DNA from: JANNWF01 sp052390415
GTDB taxonomy: Bacteria > Pseudomonadota > Gammaproteobacteria > Xanthomonadales > Xanthomonadaceae
Assembly (NCBI GenBank): GCA_052390415.1
Contig: JBQTGY010000178.1
Location: 1 to 29,131, forward strand
Reading direction: 5' to 3'
Length of the DNA stretch: 29,131 nt
The position numbers and the translations under genes are program-made. Every line of letters starts with the position of its first letter. Positions within the stretch are counted from its first letter, which is position 1. A model generated the notes under the pieces. It did not search any database, was not told the DNA's origin, and was given only the letters and a program-made list of their open reading frames with translations. This document shows positions 23,820-29,131 of the stretch, piece by piece.

Positions 23820-23997
23820 GGGTTATCCGAATTACGCTTGGCAGGAAGAACTGGTCCCGAAGAGTGTGCCCGCAAGGTGCAAAACGCGCTTACGCGGGAA
23901 GCGTTCGCCAAGACTGTGGGGCGTTTCTGACCGAGGCGACTATTTGCATGATCCAGTCAAAGGGTATCCTCGCGCCCTCGCAACCAAAGGAACTCGC

Positions 23998-24267
23998 ATG
24001 AGTGACACCCCACCCGACCGCCTGGACGTCAATCCGCGCAGCCGATTCCACATCCCAGCCCTGCTTGAGCGCGGAATCGGGATTGCCTTCAACGGCAAGG
24101 AACGCACCGATGTCGAGGAATACTGCATCAGCGAAGGATGGATACGCGTGCCGGTAGGCCGCTCACTCGACCGCCGCGGCAACGCCATGACCTTCAAACT
24201 GAAAGGCACGGTGGAAGCGTGGTTTCTGGATGTGGGCCGGGCGGCATCGGAACAGACTGCGGTCTGA
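23998..24267 (+). CDS. DUF3297 family protein
   Basis: This 89-residue cytosolic protein begins MSDTPPDRLDVNPRSRF and contains LLERGIGIAFNGKERTDVEEYCISEGWIRV and LKGTVEAWF, the conserved pattern of the small DUF3297 family in proteobacteria. The ATG at 23998 has AAAGGA six bases upstream. Function is unknown. The frame is open further upstream, but the family pattern begins exactly at this ATG. Confidence 0.9.
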   Translation: MSDTPPDRLDVNPRSRFHIPALLERGIGIAFNGKERTDVEEYCISEGWIRVPVGRSLDRRGNAMTFKLKGTVEAWFLDVGRAASEQTAV

Positions 24268-24291
24268 AGCAACTGGGCTTGCGGTTGAAGC

Positions 24292-25167
24292 TCAAGGCAA
24301 CGTGGCTTTTGACTCCGCCTGCTGATCCAAAGCAAACGCCCACCGCAACGCACGCGGCAATTCGGCGCGCCAAGCGGCTTCGTTGTGGCCCGCATTGTCG
24401 ACCATGCTGAAGGTGACCTGCTCCGCACTGGGCAATCGGCGACGCAGCAACTCATGCATTCGCAGGTCGGCGAGTGCCTTGCCATCCGCATCCTCGGCGC
24501 CACCCACATAGAGGTAGATGCGCGCGGCTGCCGGCAGCCGCACGTTGGCGACATGCATGTAGACCTGCTCGGAAATCCACAGCGAAGGCGAAAACACCAG
24601 CGCCTTGCCGAATACCTCGGGACGCCGATGGATAGCATACAGCGAGGCCAAGCAGCCGAGCGAGCTGCCGGCCATCATGGTGGAGGCCGGTTCGATGCGC
24701 GTACGGTAGTTGGCATCGATGAAGGGTTTGATCCGGGATACCAGATCGTCGAGGTAGAGGTCCCCGTCACCCGCGCCAAAATCGGCATTTGGCCACGGGC
24801 TGAGTTCGTTGATCCGGCGTGGTCCGCCGTGATCAATGCCGACCACGATCGCGGCAAATCCGGACTCCGCGGTCAGCGCGGCCAGTGTCTCGTCCACACC
24901 CCACTCACCCGCATACGCCGTCCTGGCATCGAACAGGTTTTGCCCGTCGTGCATGTAGATCACCGGATAGCGTCGGTCAGACGCTTGGTAATCGGCTGGC
25001 AACAGAATTCGCAGCGTGCGTGCGCGTTTCAGACCAGGCAATGCCAACGGCGGCGTCATGATCTGGAGTCCGGCCACGGGTTCTGATTCGGCCGCAGGCA
25101 CGGCCGTCACGGGGACGACCACGAGCGTCGCCGACAGGATCAGGCAACTGATTATGGTGGCGCGCAT
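24292..25167 (-). CDS. Secreted alpha/beta-hydrolase, esterase D/Fes-like
   Basis: The 291-residue product has a signal peptide (MRATIISCLILSATLVVVPV, likely cleavage near VPAAES). The hydrolase part shows RRYPVIYMHDGQNLF, a nucleophile elbow MAGSSLGC (Ser in GxSxG) and the catalytic-His region DNAGHNEAAW. This is the putative-esterase family (IroE, Fes and YbbA-like), acting on acyl or siderophore esters in the periplasm. The substrate is not evident. I chose the ATG at 25167 because the longer open frame upstream (to 25401) has no signal sequence and an unlike composition. Confidence 0.85.
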   Translation of the reverse strand: MRATIISCLILSATLVVVPVTAVPAAESEPVAGLQIMTPPLALPGLKRARTLRILLPADYQASDRRYPVIYMHDGQNLFDARTAYAGEWGVDETLAALTAESGFAAIVVGIDHGGPRRINELSPWPNADFGAGDGDLYLDDLVSRIKPFIDANYRTRIEPASTMMAGSSLGCLASLYAIHRRPEVFGKALVFSPSLWISEQVYMHVANVRLPAAARIYLYVGGAEDADGKALADLRMHELLRRRLPSAEQVTFSMVDNAGHNEAAWRAELPRALRWAFALDQQAESKATLP

Positions 25168-25418
25168 GGGCTGGCACTCAACGACAGCGAAGTAGGGGCA
25201 AGAGTGCCATCCGATGCCGGCGTCCAGCGCCTCCCATTGGTCACCACGTGCAGAGCAGCCGAGCTCGGTCGCGCAGTGCGCCAACGTGCACCGCTGCTTT
25301 GCACACCATCCGTCGCTCCGCGCAACGGACAGCAGCCGAGCAAGGTCTGGGCCGGAGAAAACTGAAGGTTGGTCAGCATTCCTCGTTCCCTCACATCGCA
25401 CCCGCTAGTCTTCTCATC

Positions 25419-26411
25419 ATGATCAACTCTTCGGAAGACGCACACCAACGCGCCGCTACCGGCACCTTTTTCGTGGTGATGAATGGCCGCTCCGGGCATG
25501 GCGATACGGATGCCAACTGCCAGCGCATCAAAGCAGTGCTGGATGCTGCTGATCGCAAACACGAGTTTCTGCTCGTTGAACCGACCATGCTGAAGACGAC
25601 CGCAGCGCGCGCGGTGCAAATGGCATATGCACGCGGCGGCATCGTGGTGGCGGCGGGTGGCGATGGCACCATCAACACCGTGGCGCATGCCGTGCTCGGA
25701 AGTGGCGTGCCGTTTGCGGTGCTGCCGCAGGGCACCTTCAATTATTTCGGGCGCGCAAACGGCATTCCGGAAGATCCCACGGCCGCAGCGCAGGTTCTGG
25801 TCGACGGTCGATTGACGTCGGTGCGTGTCGGTCGGCTGAATGATCGAATCTTTCTGGTCAATGCCAGTCTCGGGCTGTATCCAAAGCTGCTGGAGACGCG
25901 TGAGGCAGACAAGGCACGCTTTGGCCGTTCACGTCTGGTCGCCATCGCTTCGGCTTTGTCCACCTTGTTGCGCTCGCATCGGAAGCTGGATTTGACGATG
26001 TATGCGGAGCACACCCACGTGAGAGTGCGCACGCTGGCCCTGATTGTTGGCAACAACCGCTTGCAGTTGCAGCGAATCGGCATCGAGCCTGAGCATCTCG
26101 CTGCCTTTGATCGCGGCGAGTTGATTGCCACCGTGCTGCGCCCGACCACGGCGATGGGCATGCTCGGCGTGATCCTGCGCGGTGCGCTCGGTCGTGTCGG
26201 CGCGGCCGAAGAGGTGCAGAGTTTTGGCTTTCTCAAACTCTCGGTCTCCCCGCGCTGGCGCAGATTCATCAAGGTCGGCATCGATGGCGAGGTGATTCGC
26301 ATGCGTGCGCCGTTGTTGTTCAGCGTCGCGACGGAGCCACTGTGGTTGCTGACGCCTCCACCCGTGGTTGACGAGGTGGCGGTCGAGCCGGCCATTGAGG
26401 CAGCCACGTGA
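25419..26411 (+). CDS. Diacylglycerol kinase-family lipid kinase (DAGK catalytic domain)
   Basis: The 330-residue product has the DAGK/sphingosine-kinase nucleotide-binding fold: FFVVMNGRSGHGD near the N-terminus, VVAAGGDGTINTV with G80 onward (the GGDGT motif), and the LPQGTFNYFGR segment around residues 101-111, where family members usually have LPxGTxNDFAR. It probably phosphorylates diacylglycerol or a related lipid. YegS-like and LCB5-like proteins share this fold, so the substrate is uncertain. It opens a plus-strand set and its stop overlaps the next start (GTGA). Confidence 0.88.
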   Translation: MINSSEDAHQRAATGTFFVVMNGRSGHGDTDANCQRIKAVLDAADRKHEFLLVEPTMLKTTAARAVQMAYARGGIVVAAGGDGTINTVAHAVLGSGVPFAVLPQGTFNYFGRANGIPEDPTAAAQVLVDGRLTSVRVGRLNDRIFLVNASLGLYPKLLETREADKARFGRSRLVAIASALSTLLRSHRKLDLTMYAEHTHVRVRTLALIVGNNRLQLQRIGIEPEHLAAFDRGELIATVLRPTTAMGMLGVILRGALGRVGAAEEVQSFGFLKLSVSPRWRRFIKVGIDGEVIRMRAPLLFSVATEPLWLLTPPPVVDEVAVEPAIEAAT

Positions 26412-27226
26412 GCGTGCTGTTGCAGATTTCCGATCCACATTTCGGCACCGAACAGGCGCCCGTGATCGGCGCGTTGACTCGCTTCGCGCACGCGTTGAGA
26501 CCGGCGATGGTCGTGTTGTCCGGCGACCTGACCCAGCGCGCGTTGCGTCGCCAGTTCAAGGCGGCCAGGCAATTCGTCGATGGGCTCAAGGTGCCGCTGG
26601 AATTGGCGCTACCGGGCAATCACGACGTACCGCTGTTCAACCTGATCGCACGAATATTCACGCCTTTTGGCAAATACTTGTGCGAATTCGGCCCGGATTT
26701 GGAACCGGTTCGAGAGACCCCCGACCTGTTGGTCATTGGCGTCAACACGACCGTGCCGCGTTGGCACAAGGATGGCCGGGTGAGTGCCGTGCAAGTCGAG
26801 CGTGTTGCTGCTCGGCTGCTGCAGGCGCGTCCCGATGTGCTGCGGATTGTCGTGGTGCATCAACCCGTACACGTGCCTCGATTGTCCGAGCAGAAAAACC
26901 TGTTGATCGGCAGTGATGCCGCCGTGCATCGCTGGTCCGATGCGGGCGCCGATATCGTCATGGGCGGGCATATCCACCTACCTTTTGTGCGGCCGCTGAG
27001 CGAGCGCTATCCGAACCTGTCGCGCCGGATGTGGGCAGTGCAAGCCGGCACGGCCGTGTCTTCGCGCATCCGTGCCGACGCTCCCAATTCAGTCAACGTC
27101 ATTCGGTTCGATGCGACGCAAACGCCAATGACTTGCACCGTGGAGCGTTGGGATTGTGAGTTGCCACCGGCACGATTTGCGCTCATCGAAACTCATCAAC
27201 TGGCGCTTGATCGCAGTTTGCTGTGA
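26408..27226 (+). CDS. Metallophosphoesterase (CpdA-like calcineurin fold)
   Basis: The 272-residue product starts with GTG overlapping the kinase stop by 4 bp. All five metallophosphoesterase motifs are present: D9-x-H11 (ISDPHFG), D40 (SGDLTQ), N71-H72-D73 (PGNHD), a His in VVHQP, and H188/H190 (GGHIH). These ligate the two-metal centre. Relatives include CpdA, a cAMP phosphodiesterase, and lipid-phosphate phosphatases. Coupling to a lipid kinase makes a lipid or phospholipid substrate attractive, but that is inference. Confidence 0.9.
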   Translation: MSVLLQISDPHFGTEQAPVIGALTRFAHALRPAMVVLSGDLTQRALRRQFKAARQFVDGLKVPLELALPGNHDVPLFNLIARIFTPFGKYLCEFGPDLEPVRETPDLLVIGVNTTVPRWHKDGRVSAVQVERVAARLLQARPDVLRIVVVHQPVHVPRLSEQKNLLIGSDAAVHRWSDAGADIVMGGHIHLPFVRPLSERYPNLSRRMWAVQAGTAVSSRIRADAPNSVNVIRFDATQTPMTCTVERWDCELPPARFALIETHQLALDRSLL

Positions 27227-27260
27227 ACTCATTGGCGACGCATTGAGACATTGCAGCGGC

Positions 27261-28751
27261 ATGGACCCAGACTCAGTCAGCACCGACCCCGCCACCACCG
27301 AAATCACCCTCGTTGACATCGCCATCATCGGTGCCGGCTTTGGTGGGCTGGCCATGGCGCGGGCGCTGCTGCGCGAAGGGCGGACTGACTTCCGGGTGTT
27401 CGAAAAAGCCGATGAGGTGGGGGGCACCTGGCGCGACAACTCCTACCCGGGTGCGGCCTGCGACGTGCCTTCGCATCTGTACTCACTTTCGGACGCACCC
27501 AACCCGAACTGGAGCCGGTTGTTTCCGCAGCAGCCGGAAATCCAGGTCTATTTGCAGACCTTGGCTGCGCCCATCCGCAACGCAGGCCTGTTGCTGTGCG
27601 GTTGGACGCTGGCAAGCGCGGAGTGGGATGGCGAGGCCGGCGTCTGGCAACTCCAATCGACGACAGGCCAACGTGTCCGCGCACGCGTTTTGATCGCAGC
27701 GATGGGCGGGCTGCACGTGCCGGCATGGCCCGACCTTGCTGGCCGCGAAGACTTCCTTGGCCAAAGCTGGCACAGCGCGCGCTGGCCGTCCGGCACCGAT
27801 CTCGCTGGCAAGCGCGTGGGCGTGATAGGCACCGGTGCCAGTGCCGTGCAGCTAGTGCCGAAGTTGGCTGTGCAAGCCGCCGAGCTGCATGTGTTTCAGC
27901 GCACGCCGGCGTGGGTGATGCCGCGGCCGGATGTGGCGATCAGCCGATTCTGGCAACGTGCTTTCGCTGCCTTTCCGGCGCTGCGCCTGATGCTACGCGG
28001 CGGCATTTTCCTGTGGTTGGAGCTGGTGGCAAGCGCCTTGCTGCGTCCGCGCCTCGCCGGTTGGGCGCGCTGGCTGGCGCGGCGGCATCTGCATCAGCAG
28101 GTCGCCGATCCAGATCTGCGCGCACGGTTGACTCCAACCTATCCGCTTGGCTGCAAACGCGTGCTGGTCAGCAGCGACTACTACCCAGCCCTGCAACGCC
28201 CCAACGTGCAGCTTTGCGATGCAGCCATCAAACAGATCGAACCCGACGGCGTGAAATTGAACGATGGTCGCCGCGTCGCCCTCGACGTGCTGATCTACGC
28301 CAGCGGATTCCGACCGATGGCCATCCTCGAAGGCGTCGAGATCACTGGCGAAGACGGCCGCCGTCTCGCAGACGAATGGCGTGAGCGGCCGCAGGCGCAT
28401 CTGGGGATCAGTGTGACCGGCTACCCCAACCTGTTCTTCCTGCTCGGCCCGAACACCGCGCTGGGCCACAACTCGGTGCTGACCATGATCGAGAGCCAGG
28501 TGCGGCACGTGCTGTTGTTGCTTGAACAAATGAAACGACGCGGCGCGATGTCGGTCAGTCCGACTCCAGCGGCACAGCACGATTTTATCCACGGCATTGA
28601 TCAATCATTTGTCGGCACCGCCTGGGCAGGCGGCTGCCACAGCTGGTATCTCAATCAACGCGGGCAGAACATCGCGCTGTGGATTGGCAGCAGCTTGAGT
28701 TACCGATGGCGGACGAGAAGGTTGCGCCGAGGCGAGTACTTTTTTCGATAG
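27261..28751 (+). CDS. Baeyer-Villiger-type flavin monooxygenase
   Basis: The 496-residue product has a FAD-binding GAGFGG (24-29), the EVGGTW segment that follows in this group, the Baeyer-Villiger fingerprint FLGQSWHSARWP (F165, H171, W175) and an NADPH-site GTGASA (190-195). BVMOs insert oxygen beside a ketone to form esters or lactones, using NADPH and O2. The substrate is unknown. It begins 34 bp after the phosphoesterase and probably shares its transcript. The longer open frame upstream lies inside the phosphoesterase gene. Confidence 0.88.
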   Translation: MDPDSVSTDPATTEITLVDIAIIGAGFGGLAMARALLREGRTDFRVFEKADEVGGTWRDNSYPGAACDVPSHLYSLSDAPNPNWSRLFPQQPEIQVYLQTLAAPIRNAGLLLCGWTLASAEWDGEAGVWQLQSTTGQRVRARVLIAAMGGLHVPAWPDLAGREDFLGQSWHSARWPSGTDLAGKRVGVIGTGASAVQLVPKLAVQAAELHVFQRTPAWVMPRPDVAISRFWQRAFAAFPALRLMLRGGIFLWLELVASALLRPRLAGWARWLARRHLHQQVADPDLRARLTPTYPLGCKRVLVSSDYYPALQRPNVQLCDAAIKQIEPDGVKLNDGRRVALDVLIYASGFRPMAILEGVEITGEDGRRLADEWRERPQAHLGISVTGYPNLFFLLGPNTALGHNSVLTMIESQVRHVLLLLEQMKRRGAMSVSPTPAAQHDFIHGIDQSFVGTAWAGGCHSWYLNQRGQNIALWIGSSLSYRWRTRRLRRGEYFFR

Positions 28752-28757
28752 CCCAAT

Positions 28758-28796
28758 TGCAGTGCGCTAAAGTCATTCCAGCAAAGGCGCACTGCA
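28758..28796 (+). terminator. 10-bp stem-loop immediately after the monooxygenase gene
   Basis: TGCAGTGCGC (28758-28767) and GCGCACTGCA (28787-28796) form a perfect 10-bp stem with a 19-base loop, starting seven bases after the stop. The position suits a transcript end or 3'-protecting structure. There is no following T-run, so Rho-independent termination is doubtful. Confidence 0.4.
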
Positions 28797-28842
28797 GCCT
28801 GGGGAAACCGAGCGTCACGCTGGCGAAGCCGAACAGCGAAGC

Positions 28843-28955
28843 GTCGTTCCCGCGAAGGCGCGCGAAGGCGGGAACCCAGCGCCTTTGCTCTTTGTTTGTA
28901 CGAATTGCGGAGGCCAGTCACTGGATTCCCGCCAAAAGCATGCGGGAATGACGAG
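28843..28955. repeat. Short interspersed palindromic repeat with an internal 10-bp tandem duplication
   Basis: The arms near 28843-28878 (CGTTCCCGCGAAGGCG ... GGAACCCAG) and 28921-28955 (CTGGATTCCCGCC ... GCGGGAATGACGAG) are inverted repeats of the same family as 14263-14353. CGCGAAGGCG is duplicated in tandem at 28851-28870, which lengthens the left hairpin. Confidence 0.8.
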
Positions 28956-29131
28956 CCAGAGCTGCTCATCGCCGATTGGCCGGCTGTGGCTCGATGCGAA
29001 GCCAGCCTAGCCCGGACATTTCATGAGGTCGCGAGAAAACGCCCGAACTTCGTTGGTGCGCCTCGTCAAAAGTGATGAATCTCAAAATGACAAAGTGTTC
29101 GCTGCGTTTTCCCGCTGGCACGATGCTCACT

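Larger units (their letters stand above)
28752..29131. other. Non-coding repeat-rich end of window
   Basis: This 380-bp stretch has no credible gene. It contains a 10-bp hairpin just after the monooxygenase stop (28758-28796) and one interspersed palindromic repeat (28843-28955). The last 130 bases hold nothing I can assign. Confidence 0.6.

Noticed and set aside
29010..29131. Possible edge of an insertion sequence at the window end (CCCGGACATTTCATGAG)
   Set aside because: The motif seemed familiar as an element border, but no transposase, inverted repeat partner or duplication is visible before the window ends.

Overview
The window is GC-rich, gene-dense bacterial chromosome. The gene set and order (efp next to a divergent epmB, amidohydrolase-ubiG-HAD phosphatase, folE2, a FimX-type regulator, a slp lipoprotein) point to a gammaproteobacterium, most likely Lysobacterales (Xanthomonadales). 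That placement is inference from gene content; no rRNA or tRNA is present to confirm it. No CRISPR array or recognisable transposase gene was seen.

Layout. 1-1418 (+): the 3' end of a TgpA-like transglutaminase, overlapping by 4 bp a Slp-family lipoprotein. 1606-6879 (-): a housekeeping block transcribed in the order efp, MtaD-like deaminase, ubiG, HAD phosphatase (Gph/MupP type), squalene/phytoene-synthase-like protein, folE2; several of these overlap by about 8 bp. 6984-10156 (+): epmB, which pairs functionally with efp across a 104-bp divergent gap, then a 692-aa FimX-like protein with degenerate GGDEF and EAL motifs. 10157-10555: a repeat-rich gap. 10556-18110 (+): the most unusual locus, a 2246-residue multidomain synthase (KS, chain-length-factor-like KS, acyltransferase, four FabA-type hotdog folds) followed by an Sfp-type phosphopantetheinyl transferase. 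18521-22408 (+): a 1295-aa secreted protein with BNR/Ycf48-like repeats, a PKD domain, FG-GAP/VCBS repeats and an FnIII-like end. 22552-25167: a 2OG-Fe(II) oxygenase, a GNAT acetyltransferase (-), a DUF3297 protein and a secreted esterase (-). 25419-28751 (+): a compact set of a diacylglycerol-kinase-family protein, a metallophosphoesterase and a Baeyer-Villiger-type flavin monooxygenase. 28752-29131: repeats and no gene.

The best candidate for something new is the 10.5-18.1 kb locus. The synthase resembles PfaC of polyunsaturated fatty acid synthases, with a PfaB-like acyltransferase built in. No acyl carrier protein, ketoreductase or enoylreductase is visible in it or elsewhere in the window. 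It therefore looks like one subunit of a split secondary-lipid synthase, carried with its activating PPTase. The gene also contains three palindromic repeat elements read in frame as linker protein, and an 8-C tract starting six bases into the gene. At least one of the elements belongs to a family that also occurs between genes in this window.
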